This document shows, one piece after another, positions 1-9,668 of a stretch of 64,000 nucleotides of DNA. The DNA is from Nannocystis punicea (GTDB lineage Bacteria; Myxococcota_A; Polyangia; Nannocystales; Nannocystaceae), in NCBI RefSeq assembly GCF_026965555.1, contig NZ_CP114040.1, forward strand, positions 868,001 through 932,000, given 5' to 3'. The position numbers and the translations under genes were made by a program. Each line of letters opens with the position of its first letter. Position 1 is the stretch's first letter. A model generated the notes under the pieces. The model was not told the origin of the DNA. It worked only from the letters and a program-made list of their open reading frames with translations, and ran no database searches.

Positions 1-25
1 GACGGTTGGGGGGACCCCAACGGTT

Positions 26-247
26 GGGGGAACTGAGGAGTGGGGGGAACTGAGGAGTGGGGGGAACTGAGGAGACGGGGAAGGACGCGAGGACAGGGGG
101 AAGGACGTAGGGAGTGGGGTAAGGAAGTCAGGGCCCGGGGAACAGGGCCCAAAAGGCAGGGGGAGCGGGGAAAGTGGGGGGAGCGGGGAAAGTGGGGGGA
201 GCGGGGAAAGTGGGGGAAGCGGGGAAAGTGGGGGGAGCGGGAAAGTG
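26..247 (+). repeat. G-rich homopurine tandem repeats
   Basis: The + strand is almost pure G and A here. Three copies of a 17-bp unit (core AACTGAGGAG at 31, 48 and 65) are followed by about five copies of an 18-bp unit (GGGGGAGCGGGGAAAGTG at 159, 177, 195, 213 and 231, the last one base short). Runs of four to six G recur every 7-11 bases, so the strand could fold into G-quadruplexes or a triplex. It lies just upstream of the winged-helix gene. The reading frame is open across it, but the composition makes translation unlikely. Confidence 0.9.
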
Positions 248-250
248 GGG

Positions 251-287
251 GGGACAAAAAAGTGCGGGGAGTGAAGATTTTTGTCCC
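251..287. promoter_or_regulatory. Perfect 10-bp inverted repeat
   Basis: GGGACAAAAA at 251-260 is repeated inverted as TTTTTGTCCC at 278-287, with a 17-nt spacer. It separates the G-rich repeat from the next gene, whose start is about 38 bases downstream. It could be an operator or a terminator for transcription entering from the left. The A/T-rich arms stand out in this high-GC sequence. Confidence 0.5.
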
Positions 288-324
288 GACCTGCCGAATA
301 TGGATTGACCTCGGATCTCGGGTC

Positions 325-900
325 ATGCAAAAAGCTAAGACGATGTCTAGGTTCGAGACGACCTTCCGCAATGCCGTCGCGAATGCCGAGCGCGACGTGA
401 TGATCGAACAGATCCGTTCAAATCCCCAGATGAGCCTCGCTGAGCTCGGCAAGCTCGCGACGGGCGAGCTAGGCTCGCTCCTGAAGGGGATCACGATCGG
501 TGAGCTCCTGGGCCAGGGCGGCGCAGCGGCCCCCGCCCCGCGCGGCGGCGGCGCCGGCAAGCCGGTCAAGGTCCCGAAGGCGCTGGCCAAGGCCCCCGAG
601 AAGGCCGGCCGCAAGGGCCGTGGCGCCGCCGCGCCCGCCAAGGAGGCGCCGGCGCCGGCTGCGAAGCGTGGCGGCTCCAAGGCGGTCGTCGACACCCGCA
701 CCCCCGCGGGCCGTGACGCCTACGACCAGGGCATGCTGAACGCCCTCAAGAACGCCCCCGGGCCGCAGGCCGCGCCGGACCTGTCGGCCGTGGTCGGCGG
801 CACCCCGCTGCAGGTCCGCACCGCCCTGGCGCGCCTCATCGAGCGCGGCCTCGTGTCGTGGACCGGCCAGGCTCGCGGGACTCGTTACACTGCCGTCTGA
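325..900 (+). CDS. Winged-helix DNA-binding-like protein with basic Ala/Pro/Lys linker
   Basis: This 191-residue protein has three parts. The N-terminus (about 1-65) is helical and contains NPQMSLAELGKLATGELG. A low-complexity middle rich in Ala, Pro, Lys and Gly resembles a histone H1 tail. The C-terminal 65 residues look like a winged helix (a helix, then VRTALARLIERGLVSWTG, then a short basic wing). The layout suggests DNA binding or nucleoid organisation, but I cannot name the family. The start at 325 was chosen because upstream codons run through the G-rich repeat; ATG at 343 is an alternative. No clear Shine-Dalgarno sequence is seen for either. Confidence 0.7.
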   Translation: MQKAKTMSRFETTFRNAVANAERDVMIEQIRSNPQMSLAELGKLATGELGSLLKGITIGELLGQGGAAAPAPRGGGAGKPVKVPKALAKAPEKAGRKGRGAAAPAKEAPAPAAKRGGSKAVVDTRTPAGRDAYDQGMLNALKNAPGPQAAPDLSAVVGGTPLQVRTALARLIERGLVSWTGQARGTRYTAV

Positions 901-1154
901 GGAATCGCCGGTCCGGCGTCAGCCCTAAGCCCTCTGCTCGAGGCCGCCGGGGCTGCGCCGGGTCCGCCATTGCCGCTCCGTAAAGTCGTCCGGGCCATCG
1001 GTCGTCCGGCGGGTCCCGTGTTTGTCCGCGCGAGTCGAACTTCGCGGACCATGCGGTAGATTCGCCGGCGTCGCCCGACGGTCCCGCGTTCGGTCACGCC
1101 GCCCTACTGGCGCCCGGCCGGCCCCCGCCGTCGCAATCGTGATAGCACCCGGCC

Positions 1155-3173
1155 ATGCCTGCCGTGCCGCCTCGCGAGTTCCCTGCGACCTCGAACCCCG
1201 ATCCCCGACTGTCGGGGCTCCTCGTCGACACGATCAAGACCCTCGCCATCGACGCCGTGCAGAAGGCGAACTCGGGCCACCCGGGGATGCCGATGGGCGC
1301 GGCGGTGATGGGGTCGGTGCTATGGACGCGATTCCTCGTCCACGACCCCGAGCACCCGCGTTGGCCCGACCGCGATCGTTTCGTGCTGAGCGCCGGCCAC
1401 GGGTCGATGCTGCTCTACGCGTTGCTGCACCTCACGGGCTATGATCTGCCGCTCGAGGAGCTGAAGCACTTTCGTCAGTGGGGCAGCAAGACCCCGGGCC
1501 ATCCCGAGTACGGACATACCGTCGGGGTCGAGGTGACCACCGGTCCGCTCGGCACTGGATTCGCTGCGGCCGTCGGCATGGCGCTGGCGGAGCGCTTCCT
1601 GGCCGCGACGTACAACCGGCCGGGACACGACATCGTCGATCACTTCACCTACGGGATCTGCAGCGACGGCGACCTGATGGAGGGGATCGCCTCGGAGGCC
1701 GCGAGCCTGGCCGGGCACCTCGGGCTCGGCAAGCTGGTGTTCCTGTATGACGATAACAAGATCTCGATCGACGGCTCGACCGACCTCGCGTTCACCGAGG
1801 ACGTCCTGGGCCGCTTCGCCGCCTATGGCTGGCACGTGCAGCGCATCGACGGCGCCGACGCGGCCCAGGTCGAGGCGGCGCTGGTCCTCGCGCGCGCCGA
1901 GACGACGCGGCCGAGCCTCATCGCCTGCCGCACCGTCATCGCCGCCGGCAGCCCCAACAAGGCCGGCACCCACGGGGCCCACGGCGCGCCGCTCGGCGAC
2001 GCCGAGGTCGCGGCGACCAAGAAGGCGATGGGCTGGCCCGAAGACCAGTTCTTCCGCGTGCCCGACGAGGTCCGCGCCGCGCTGACCGAGCAGCGGCGCG
2101 CGCTGGGCGAGCAGCGCAAGGCGTGGGAGGCCAAGTTCGACGCCTATCGCAAGGCCCACCCCGAGCTGGCCGCGCAGTTCGAGGCGCTCCAGAGCGACGT
2201 CGTCCCCGAAGAGGTGCTGCGGGCGATCCCGAGCTTCGAGCCGGGCACTGCAGTGGCCACCCGCAAGGCCGGCCAGAAGATCCTCGAGGCGCTGGTGAAG
2301 GCCCACCCGACGCTGATCGGCGGCTCCGCCGACCTCGCCGGCTCCAACGGCGTCGAGCTCAAGCTGCCGGCCCAGAGCCGCACCCGGCCCGACGGGCGGG
2401 TGATGCACTTCGGCGTGCGCGAGCACGGCATGGCCGGCGTCTGCAACGGCCTGGCGCTGCACGGCGGCGTGCGGGCCTACGGCGCGACCTTCCTGGTGTT
2501 CTCCGACTTCCTGCGCGGGGCGCTGCGGCTGTCGTCGCTGATGCGGGCGCCGGTGGTCTACATCTTCAGCCACGACAGCTTCTGGGTCGGCGAGGACGGG
2601 CCGACGCACCAGCCCATCGAGCAGCTGATGAGCCTGCGGCTGATCCCCGACCTGTACGTCGTGCGGCCGGCGGACGCGCGCGAGACGGCCGCCGCGTGGC
2701 GCCTGGCGCTGCAGCGCGGGCACGCCGACGGCGCCACGGCGATCCTGCTGACGCGTCAGGACCTGCCGATCATGGCGGAGACGCGCGAGCAGATCGACGA
2801 AGGCGCCTACGTGTTGTGGCAGCCCGAGGGCCCGCTCGACGGCATCCTGGTGGCGACCGGCTCCGAGGTCGCGACTGCGCTGGCCGCGGCCAGGACCCTG
2901 CACGCCGATCACGGAAAGCGCGTGCGGGTGGTCTCGATGCCGTGCTGGGAGGCCTTCCTCGCCCAGCCGAAGGCCTATCAGGACAGCGTCCTACCGCCCG
3001 AGATCTCGCGCCGCCTGTCGGTGGAGGCGGGCACCACGTTCGGGTGGGACCGGTTCGCGGCCCACCAGCACGGCCTCGACCACTACGGCGCCAGCGCCCC
3101 CGGCAAGCTCCTGGCCGAGCGGTTCGGCTTCACGCCGGCGGCGGTGGTGAAGCACTGGCTGGAGCTCCCCTAG
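1155..3173 (+). CDS. tkt: Transketolase
   Basis: Thiamine diphosphate enzyme that moves two-carbon units between sugar phosphates in the non-oxidative pentose phosphate pathway. Its 672 residues are the usual full length. The N-terminal domain carries HPGMPMG (42-48) and the cofactor motif from DGDLMEG to YDDNKIS (171-205). The pyrimidine domain has the catalytic glutamate in REHGMAG (E423) and the [11 protein letters not shown] segment. The C-terminal domain ends with the conserved [12 protein letters not shown] region. It starts at an ATG after a 250-bp gap and is not tightly linked to another gene. Housekeeping gene; none of the window's palindromic elements was found in it. Confidence 0.97.
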   Translation: MPAVPPREFPATSNPDPRLSGLLVDTIKTLAIDAVQKANSGHPGMPMGAAVMGSVLWTRFLVHDPEHPRWPDRDRFVLSAGHGSMLLYALLHLTGYDLPLEELKHFRQWGSKTPGHPEYGHTVGVEVTTGPLGTGFAAAVGMALAERFLAATYNRPGHDIVDHFTYGICSDGDLMEGIASEAASLAGHLGLGKLVFLYDDNKISIDGSTDLAFTEDVLGRFAAYGWHVQRIDGADAAQVEAALVLARAETTRPSLIACRTVIAAGSPNKAGTHGAHGAPLGDAEVAATKKAMGWPEDQFFRVPDEVRAALTEQRRALGEQRKAWEAKFDAYRKAHPELAAQFEALQSDVVPEEVLRAIPSFEPGTAVATRKAGQKILEALVKAHPTLIGGSADLAGSNGVELKLPAQSRTRPDGRVMHFGVREHGMAGVCNGLALHGGVRAYGATFLVFSDFLRGALRLSSLMRAPVVYIFSHDSFWVGEDGPTHQPIEQLMSLRLIPDLYVVRPADARETAAAWRLALQRGHADGATAILLTRQDLPIMAETREQIDEGAYVLWQPEGPLDGILVATGSEVATALAAARTLHADHGKRVRVVSMPCWEAFLAQPKAYQDSVLPPEISRRLSVEAGTTFGWDRFAAHQHGLDHYGASAPGKLLAERFGFTPAAVVKHWLELP

Positions 3174-3474
3174 GCGCCTGCGGCGCGCAAGGCGGGTGCG
3201 GACGATCACGCCCCGCCGGGCAGCCTCAAGCGGCCAAGCGGGGCACCTTGTGGCATGCTCCGCGCGCTCAAAAGCACCCCAAGGGGTTGTCTTTCGGGCT
3301 CCAGGGCAAAACTTCAACCCCCCGACCGAGGCCATCCAGGCTCGAGGCTCGCGGGGTTGAGCAGCACAACAGGCTCGGAGGGCCGGGCGGCGGACTCGCT
3401 CCGCACCCTTTTGCCGGGACACCCGGACCCCCGACACCTGCACTCGTCATCGGCAAGGTCAGCAGAGCACTACC
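3174..3474. other. Intergenic region upstream of fusA
   Basis: About 300 bp with no credible gene. A long-range inverted match (GGGGTTG near 3283 and CAACCCC near 3316) is too weak to call a regulatory structure. The fusA promoter presumably lies here, but no clear -35/-10 pair is visible. Confidence 0.5.
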
Positions 3475-5574
3475 ATGGAACTCGCAAAGGTCCGAAACAT
3501 CGGGATCTCCGCGCACATCGACTCCGGCAAGACGACGCTCTCGGAGCGCATCCTGTTCTACTCGGGGAAGATCCACAAGATCGAGGAGGTCAAGGGCAAG
3601 TCAGGCGTCGGCGCGACGATGGACTCGATGGACCTCGAGCGCGAGAAGGGCATCACGATCCAGTCGGCTGCCACCTTCCTCGAGTGGAAGGACCACTTCC
3701 TCAACCTGATCGACACCCCCGGACACGTCGACTTCACGATCGAGGTCGAGCGCGCCCTCAGCGTGCTCGACGGCGCGATCCTCGTGCTGTGCTCGGTCGC
3801 CGGCGTGCAGTCGCAGTCGATCACGGTCGACCGGCAGATGAAGCGCTACAACGTGCCCCGGCTGGCGTTCATCAACAAGATGGACCGCTCGGGCGCAGAC
3901 CCGTTCAAGGTCACCCGTCAGCTGCGCGAGAAGCTGCGTCACAACGCCCACCTCGTCACCTACCCGATCGGCGCCGAGGACCGGTTCGAGGGCGTCGTCG
4001 ACCTGCTCACCCGTGAGGCGCTGTACTTCGACGGCGACAACGGCGAGAACATCCGGCGCGAGCCGTGCCCCGAGAACCTCAAGGACGCGGTCGAGGAGTA
4101 CCGCCTGAAGCTGGTCGAGGCGCTGGGCGACTTCGACGACGGCATCATGGAGCGCTTCCTCGAGGGCGAGGGCGCCAACGTCACCGCCGAGGAGATCGTG
4201 CCGGTGCTGCGCAAGGCGACCCTGTCGCTCAACTTCACGGCGGTGTTCTGCGGCTCGGCCTACAAGAACAAGGCCGTGCAGCACCTGCTCGACGGCGTGG
4301 TCAAGTACCTGCCGGCGCCCGACGAGGTGAAGAACGTCGCCTACCAGATCGCCAGCGACGGCAAGGAGACCGAGGTCCAGCTCAAGAGCGACGAGGCCTC
4401 GCCGCTGTGCGCCCTCGCGTTCAAGCTCGAAGAGGGCAAGTACGGCCAGCTGACCTACATCCGCATCTACCAGGGCCACGTCAAGAAGGGCGACACGATC
4501 TTCAACACCCGCACGGGCAAGAAGAACAAGGTCGGCCGCCTGGTGCGCATGCACGCCGACGAGATGGTCGACATCGAGGAGGTCGGCGCGGGTCACATCG
4601 CGGCGTTCTTCGGCATCGACTGCGCGTCGGGCGACACCTTCACCGGCCCCGACGTCATCTACTCGATGCGGTCGATGTTCGTGCCGGCGCCGGTCATCAG
4701 CTACGCCGTCACCCCGACCAAGAAGGACGGCCTGGCCAACTTCTCGAAGGCGCTCAACCGCTTCTCGAAGGAGGACCCGACCTTCCGCGTCCACCGCGAC
4801 GAGGAGTCGGGCGAGACCATCATCCAGGGCATGGGCGAGCTGCACCTCGACATCTACATCGAGCGCATGAAGCGCGAGTACCAGGTCGAGACCACCGTCG
4901 GCGAGCCGCAGGTGGCGTACCGCGAGACCATCACGCAGGAGGTCCCGTTCGTGTACATCCACAAGAAGCAGACCGGCGGCTCCGGTCAGTACGCGAAGAT
5001 CGGCGGCGTGATGCGCCCGCTGCCCGAGGACGCGCCCGACAAGACCTACCGCTTCGTCGACAACGTCGTCGGCGGCAAGATCCCGCGCGAGTACATCCCG
5101 TCGTGCGACAACGGCTTCCGCCAGTCGCTCGACCGCGGCGTGCTCATCGGCTTCCCCGTCGTCGGCGTCGAGATGGAGGTCAACGACGGTGCGGCCCACG
5201 CGGTCGACTCGAGCGACATGGCGTTCCAGATCGCCGCCCGCGCGGCCTTCAAGGAGACCATGCCCAAGGCCTCTCCGCAGGTGCTCGAGCCGATCATGAA
5301 GGTCGCCGTCGAGACGCCCGAGGAGTTCCAGGGCGGCATCCAGGGCGGCCTCGTCCGCCGCCGCGGCAACATCATCAACTCGGAGTCGAGCATGGGCATC
5401 AGCGTCATCGAGGCCCACGTCCCGCTGGCGACGATGTTCGGCTACTCCACCGAGCTCCGCAGCATGTCGCAGGGCAAGGCCGAGTACACGATGGAGTTCG
5501 AGCGCTACGAGGCGGTCCCCCGCCAGGTCCAGGACGAGCTCATCAAGAAGTACGCCGGCAACAAGAAGGGCTGA
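3475..5574 (+). CDS. fusA: Elongation factor G, mitochondrial-EF-G1-like type
   Basis: GTPase that drives translocation of tRNA and mRNA on the ribosome. At 699 residues it is full length. The G motifs are clear: AHIDSGKT (13-20), DTPGH (80-84) and NKMD (134-137). Domains II-V follow, including the domain IV motif GGSGQYAK and the late [20 protein letters not shown] segment. [17 protein letters not shown] and [13 protein letters not shown] resemble mitochondrial EF-G1 and the bacterial spd EF-G type more than the classical AHIDAGKTT form, so the genome may hold a second EF-G. It sits alone, not in a str operon with rpsL, rpsG or tuf, which fits that view. The subfamily call is from motif memory only. 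Confidence 0.95.
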   Translation: MELAKVRNIGISAHIDSGKTTLSERILFYSGKIHKIEEVKGKSGVGATMDSMDLEREKGITIQSAATFLEWKDHFLNLIDTPGHVDFTIEVERALSVLDGAILVLCSVAGVQSQSITVDRQMKRYNVPRLAFINKMDRSGADPFKVTRQLREKLRHNAHLVTYPIGAEDRFEGVVDLLTREALYFDGDNGENIRREPCPENLKDAVEEYRLKLVEALGDFDDGIMERFLEGEGANVTAEEIVPVLRKATLSLNFTAVFCGSAYKNKAVQHLLDGVVKYLPAPDEVKNVAYQIASDGKETEVQLKSDEASPLCALAFKLEEGKYGQLTYIRIYQGHVKKGDTIFNTRTGKKNKVGRLVRMHADEMVDIEEVGAGHIAAFFGIDCASGDTFTGPDVIYSMRSMFVPAPVISYAVTPTKKDGLANFSKALNRFSKEDPTFRVHRDEESGETIIQGMGELHLDIYIERMKREYQVETTVGEPQVAYRETITQEVPFVYIHKKQTGGSGQYAKIGGVMRPLPEDAPDKTYRFVDNVVGGKIPREYIPSCDNGFRQSLDRGVLIGFPVVGVEMEVNDGAAHAVDSSDMAFQIAARAAFKETMPKASPQVLEPIMKVAVETPEEFQGGIQGGLVRRRGNIINSESSMGISVIEAHVPLATMFGYSTELRSMSQGKAEYTMEFERYEAVPRQVQDELIKKYAGNKKG

Positions 5575-5700
5575 CGCCCACGCGGATCACGGTCCGCACA
5601 TTCGAGGGCGGTGCGAGCGATCGCGCCGCCCTCGGCGCTTTCTCGGGGCCTAAACGGCGTGCGCGTTGACGCGCATGGCGCCGGTTACTATCCTCTCGAG

Positions 5701-6297
5701 GTGAGCGCCGCCGAGAACATCCGCAGCCGGTTCCACAAGAACCTCAAGCGGACTCATCACTTGCTCGAAGTGTTTCGCACGCTCCACCGCGGGGGCGAGA
5801 GAGCCTCCGAACTGCATGCCGACGTGGTGCGGGCCGCGGTCGTCTTCATGCACGCAACCCTGGAAGACTTGCTGAGGTCGACGGAAGAGTTGCGGCTCCC
5901 CCTCGCTCCGGCCTCGGCCTTCGAGCGCATCGGCCTGATGCTCCCAGGCGCGGACAGGGCCAAGGAGCGGTTGACGCTCGTCGAGCTGGCGCAGCTCCGC
6001 GGGCAGACCGTCAACGAGGTGTTGCTCCGGGCCTTCCAGAAGCATCACGAGCAGTCCAACTACAACAACGAGCAAGACGTGGTCGGCGCGCTTCAGCGGA
6101 TGGCTCTCGAGATCAGGCCCTTCGAGTCGTACTTCTCGGATCTGGCCGCGATGATGAAGCGGCGCCATCTCATCGCTCACCGCGCCGATCGGAACCCCCG
6201 GTTTCCGCGGCTCACGAACGTGATGAAGATCAAGGACGCCGAGCGCTGGGTGGCAACGGTGGAGACGTTTGGGGAACAGCTGCTGTCGTCGCTGTGA
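5701..6297 (+). CDS. HEPN-domain protein (predicted RNase, toxin-like)
   Basis: A 198-residue, mostly helical protein carrying the HEPN signature R-x4-H near its end (RRHLIAHRAD, R155 and H160). In HEPN ribonucleases of toxin and defence systems these residues form the active site at a dimer interface. The middle segment HHEQSNYNNEQDVV is more polar and its DNA less GC-rich than the neighbours, hinting at acquisition by transfer. The GTG at 5701 was chosen because it opens the coherent helical domain; further upstream codons give unstructured sequence. A small gene follows after only 10 nt, so the two form an operon. RNase activity is inferred from the motif. Confidence 0.7.
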   Translation: MSAAENIRSRFHKNLKRTHHLLEVFRTLHRGGERASELHADVVRAAVVFMHATLEDLLRSTEELRLPLAPASAFERIGLMLPGADRAKERLTLVELAQLRGQTVNEVLLRAFQKHHEQSNYNNEQDVVGALQRMALEIRPFESYFSDLAAMMKRRHLIAHRADRNPRFPRLTNVMKIKDAERWVATVETFGEQLLSSL

Positions 6298-6307
6298 GGA
6301 GGTCGTC

Positions 6308-6571
6308 GTGAAGGCAGAGGAACTGAGGAAGGCTCTGGAGCAGCTCGGCACCACCGAGGTCGAGGAGGATGGCGGTCGCTTCGTCGCGCACGTCGTGTCT
6401 CCGCGGTTCGAAGGGATGGAAGACGCCGAGCGGCAGTTTCAAGTGTGGGAGCGGGTCCGTCAGCAGTTCGGCCTGCGCGCGGGGGTCGATATCGAGTTCA
6501 TCTTCACCTACAGCCCCAGCGAATGGGAGCGCCTCAATCGCGGCGAGCAGCTCGACGAGCTGCAGGATTGA
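6308..6571 (+). CDS. Small acidic BolA/KH-like protein, possible partner of the HEPN protein
   Basis: An 87-residue acidic protein starting at GTG with a strong GAGGAGGT ribosome-binding site at 6296-6303, which itself overlaps the stop of the HEPN gene. The segment VSPRFEGMEDAERQFQVWE followed by IEFIFTYSPSEW resembles the BolA pattern (F-x-G, then ER-x3-V, then a beta strand and a TPEE/SPSEW-like turn). It is not a minimal nucleotidyltransferase, the usual antitoxin of HEPN pairs: no GS-x-DxD motif is present. Its position suggests an antitoxin or cofactor role. The fold assignment is tentative. Confidence 0.6.
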   Translation: MKAEELRKALEQLGTTEVEEDGGRFVAHVVSPRFEGMEDAERQFQVWERVRQQFGLRAGVDIEFIFTYSPSEWERLNRGEQLDELQD

Positions 6572-6589
6572 CCTGTCCTAGCGGACAGC
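6572..6589. repeat. Palindromic CATGTCC-type element (single)
   Basis: CCTGTCC-TAGC-GGACAGC. The xxTG and CAxx cores start at 6572 and 6586, 14 nt apart. The hairpin lies between two convergent genes and covers the stop codon of the minus-strand gene, so it may serve as a two-way terminator as well as being a member of the dispersed family. Confidence 0.75.
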
Positions 6590-8965
6590 CTGCGCCAGGG
6601 CTCGCTCGAGCGCGTGGCGGCGCTGCAGGGCGGCGCGGTCGCCGGGGCGGGCGAGCAGGCGGGGCATCAGGTCGCGGGCGCGGGCGAGGGCGTCGGGTTG
6701 GCCGTCGCGGAGGTACGAGCCGAGCAGCTTCTCCTCGACGAGGGCGATCTCGGCGGGCTCGCTGATGAGGCCCCCGGCGAGCGCCTCCTCGAGGTCGCGC
6801 TGCAGCTCGCGCTCTCGCGGGACCCGCTGGCTCTCGAGCGCGCGGGCCAGCAGCAGGTGGCTGTGGACCTCGTGCGGCGCGAGCACGCGGAGCAGGCGCG
6901 CGTAGTGGAGGGCCAGCGACGGGTTGTCGAGGGCGAGGGCCAGGCGGACTTGCATGTGCAAGACGGGCGGCTCGCGGCCGTCGACCTGGCTGCGCGCGGC
7001 CGCGAGGATCGCCGCGTAGGCGGGCGCCTCGGCGATCAGCGACTCCATCACCACCGTCCACGGCGCCAGCTCCTTCGGCATCAGCGGCGCCAGCTCCTCG
7101 GCGTTGGGGTAGCGCCCCAGCAGGTAGCGCGTCAGGTCGAGGTCGGGCGGGTGCCTCATCGTCGCCAGCGTCCGCGCCAGCGCGCTCGCCGACTCGGCGG
7201 CGTCGCCCAGCTCGCGCGCCGCGTGGGCCCGCCGCAGCCACGCGTCGGAGTTGGCCGGCTGCAGCTCGCTGGCCACGGTCGCCCGCGCCCGCGCCTGCGC
7301 CCAGTCCTCGATCTCGAGCGCGCGCTGGGCCAGCAGGATGTGCAAGGAGGCGTCGAGCGGGCGCATCCGCTGAGCTGCCTCCGGGGACATGTCCCCAGAG
7401 ACAATCGCCGCGTCGCCCTGGGAGCGGTTCTGCCAGGTGTACGGCTGGGCCCACAGCGCCAGCGCGGCCGCGCCGGCGAGGCTGAGGCCGCCGACGAGGA
7501 TCGCCGGGCGGCCCGGGACGCGGAAGTAGCCGCGGCGCTCCGACAGCGCGCCGGCCAGGGCGCACAGCGGGGCGGCGACGCCGAGGAACTCGAGGTTGAA
7601 GTCGGCGAGGTTGTGGATCGCCAGGGCCAGCGGGCCGCACAGGGCCACGCGACGGGCGCTGACGTGACGGCCGCTGCCGGTGGTGTAGACCGCGGCGATC
7701 CACCACCACAGCAGGCCGAGCGCGACCAGGCCGCCGCCGACCGGGCCCCACTCGACCAGCATCGCCGCCGGGGCCGACTCGAGGTGGGTGTGGACGACGC
7801 CGAGCGGGCGCGAGTCGACGCCGGGGAACAGGTCGAGGAAGGCGCCGCGGCCGACCCCGAGCGCCGGCGACAGGTCGATCAGCGCCACCGCGTCGGAGGC
7901 GATCCGGAACTTGGTCTCGGCCTCGTTGACGCGCCACAGCGTCGACAGCTCGGCCCACGCGCCCTGACGCGCGACCACCAATGCGAGCAGGCCGAGCCCG
8001 ACCGCCAGCGCCCCGCGCTGCAGCCACAGCCGGCCCTGCGGGTCGTTCGGGCGAGACCTGCCCGCAGGGACAGGTCCGTTGCGCCAGGCGAGCATCAGCG
8101 CCACCGGGGCGACCACCGCCAGCGCGACGATCGCGGCCCGCGACAGCGACAGCAGCAGCGCCGCGCCCTGGATCGCCAGGGCCGCCAGGGCCGCCAGCCG
8201 ACGCTCGCGCAGGCGGCCGACCAGCGCCGGGTCGGTGGCAGTGCGGCCCTGCAGCCGCATGTGCACCGCCAGCGCGCCGGCGCTGAAGATCCCGAGCAGG
8301 AACAGGCCGGCCTGGTGGTTGGCGTTGACGAAGGTCGTCAGCAGCGCCGGCGTGACCGTCGGGTCGACCTGCAGCGGCTGATACAGGCCGTAGATCGCCT
8401 CGACGCCGAACGCCGCCTGCGTGAGGCCGATCAGCGCCACCAGCGAGCCGGCCAGCGCGACCAAACCGGCGCTGACGCGCCACGACAGCTGCGCCGCGCC
8501 GACGAACAGGCCGGTGAGCGCGAGCAGTCGCGCGGCCTCGAGGGCGCTGTCCCCGGGGACAGGTGAGAGCCCCGGCCAGGCCGTCGCGCCGCTGCCGGAC
8601 AGCGCCGCGGCCACCCGCCCGGTCAGCCCGGGGGCCAGCAGCTCGCGCACGAACAGCGGCAGCGGCATCCACTGCAGCAGCGTCAGCCCGGCGGCGAACA
8701 GGCCGATGAACGCGCCCGACGGCACGCGCAGCGGCTGCTCGCTGCGCGTGCACAGGCGGATCCACAGCGCCAGCACCACCGCGCAGAAGCCAGGCACCAC
8801 GATCGACGGCACCCCGCCCAGCCACAGCGCCGGGCCGCCGATCGCCATGCCGAGCAAGATCCGCGACCACGGCGGCTGGGACGGCCGGTCGCGCGCGATC
8901 GAGCTGACCGCGGCCTCGGGCTCGAGGCCGCGAACCACCACGGAGGGGATCTTGGGAGGGGACAT
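6578..8965 (-). CDS. O-antigen ligase/polymerase-like membrane protein with TPR tail
   Basis: A 795-residue polytopic membrane protein. About 12 hydrophobic segments fill the first 480 residues. In their midst is a long periplasmic loop with the Wzy/WaaL-type pattern: FRIASDAVALIDLSPALGVG, then VVHTHLESAPAAMLVEWG. The C-terminal 300 residues are helical with TPR-like repeats (ATVASELQPANSDAWLRRA). Proteins of this family join or polymerise glycans at the outer face of the inner membrane. ATG at 8965 was preferred over the TTG at 9013 because the extra 16 residues are low-complexity Pro/Arg. The gene contains several copies of the dispersed palindrome (7374, 8057, 8546). With the Wzc-like gene at 13.6 kb it suggests exopolysaccharide or O-antigen export. 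Confidence 0.8.
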   Translation of the reverse strand: MSPPKIPSVVVRGLEPEAAVSSIARDRPSQPPWSRILLGMAIGGPALWLGGVPSIVVPGFCAVVLALWIRLCTRSEQPLRVPSGAFIGLFAAGLTLLQWMPLPLFVRELLAPGLTGRVAAALSGSGATAWPGLSPVPGDSALEAARLLALTGLFVGAAQLSWRVSAGLVALAGSLVALIGLTQAAFGVEAIYGLYQPLQVDPTVTPALLTTFVNANHQAGLFLLGIFSAGALAVHMRLQGRTATDPALVGRLRERRLAALAALAIQGAALLLSLSRAAIVALAVVAPVALMLAWRNGPVPAGRSRPNDPQGRLWLQRGALAVGLGLLALVVARQGAWAELSTLWRVNEAETKFRIASDAVALIDLSPALGVGRGAFLDLFPGVDSRPLGVVHTHLESAPAAMLVEWGPVGGGLVALGLLWWWIAAVYTTGSGRHVSARRVALCGPLALAIHNLADFNLEFLGVAAPLCALAGALSERRGYFRVPGRPAILVGGLSLAGAAALALWAQPYTWQNRSQGDAAIVSGDMSPEAAQRMRPLDASLHILLAQRALEIEDWAQARARATVASELQPANSDAWLRRAHAARELGDAAESASALARTLATMRHPPDLDLTRYLLGRYPNAEELAPLMPKELAPWTVVMESLIAEAPAYAAILAAARSQVDGREPPVLHMQVRLALALDNPSLALHYARLLRVLAPHEVHSHLLLARALESQRVPRERELQRDLEEALAGGLISEPAEIALVEEKLLGSYLRDGQPDALARARDLMPRLLARPGDRAALQRRHALERALAQAVR
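7374..7405. repeat. Palindromic element inside coding sequence, three cores
   Basis: Cores GCTG at 7374, CATG at 7388 and CAAT at 7402, each 14 nt apart, with TCC/GGA flanks. The copy is read in frame within the O-antigen-ligase-like gene, in the linker after the membrane domain. Confidence 0.7.
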
Positions 8966-9340
8966 CAGCGAAGGCCGCGACGAGGGGGGCGGGCGCGATA
9001 AGGGAGGTCGCAAGAACGCGCGTCAGGTCGAGTCGGCGGAGGTCCGGCGCACGTGACAAGGATACTAGCCCGAGCCCGACCCGGCCTGCCGGGCCGCGTC
9101 GGACCCCGCTCCTGCCGGGCGAATGCACGGCCAGGCCGGTCCGCTGCCGTGCTCGCGCCGCAGAGATCTACCCCACAGTCCTCGCCGGCATTTCGCCCGC
9201 GAGGCCCCCGCCCGCTCGGCATCGGCCGGTGCGGAGCCGCCACCGGGAGCCAACCAACGGGCGGTCCCGACCCTCCGCGCCTCTCGCACCCCGTCGTACC
9301 ACCCCCAGGGCCGCCGTCGACGGATGGATGCCTCAGAGGG

Positions 9341-9386
9341 CATGGCACTACAGGAATGTTTAAAGGGACATGTTGTAAAGAGCATG
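9341..9386. repeat. Phased CATG array, four cores
   Basis: Cores CATG 9341, AATG 9355, CATG 9369 and CATG 9383, spaced exactly 14 nt. The spacers carry TAAAGGGA or TAAAGAG in place of the GC-rich CCGAAGGGA seen elsewhere, so this is an AT-richer variant. Confidence 0.85.
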
Positions 9387-9444
9387 TTGCAACATCACGG
9401 GTGCGGACCTCGGCGGACGAGGCCTCGGCTCGCTGGTAAAATTA

Positions 9445-9490
9445 GATGTTCAAAGGGACATGCTTTAAAGAGCATGCCGTAAAGAACATG
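9445..9490. repeat. Phased CATG array, four cores
   Basis: Cores GATG 9445, CATG 9459, CATG 9473 and CATG 9487, again 14 nt apart with AAAG-rich spacers. It is similar to but not an exact copy of the array 100 bp to the left, so the two either duplicated long ago or arose separately. Confidence 0.85.
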
Positions 9491-9668
9491 TCGCTGTCAC
9501 GGCCTGAGGCGAGCGAGGCGCGCACAGCCTTCGGGGGCTTCGGGTGACGACCTCGGCAGACGCGTGCCCCCACCTCGCGGCCGGAAGAACGCGTTGCCAC
9601 CTTGCTCGCCGCCTCCGCGAGCAAGCTCGCGCCTTGTTCGGCCCGCGGGCGGTTGATAGCTTGCCCGC

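Larger units (their letters stand above)
8966..9668. other. Divergent intergenic region, 700 bp
   Basis: No convincing gene is seen; frames here lack a start with a ribosome-binding site and code for Arg/Pro-rich text. It holds the promoters of two divergent genes and two four-core arrays of the 14-nt phased element (9341-9386 and 9445-9490), about 60 bp apart. Confidence 0.6.

Noticed and set aside
1320..5418. Long minus-strand open frames opposite transketolase and fusA
   Set aside because: At about 72% GC, antisense frames stay open by chance. Their products are low-complexity and His/Arg/Leu-rich, while the plus strand encodes well-known proteins.
6572..6589. Simple intrinsic terminator only
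   Set aside because: It may terminate transcription, but the same sequence pattern with the same spacing occurs within many genes, so termination cannot explain the family.
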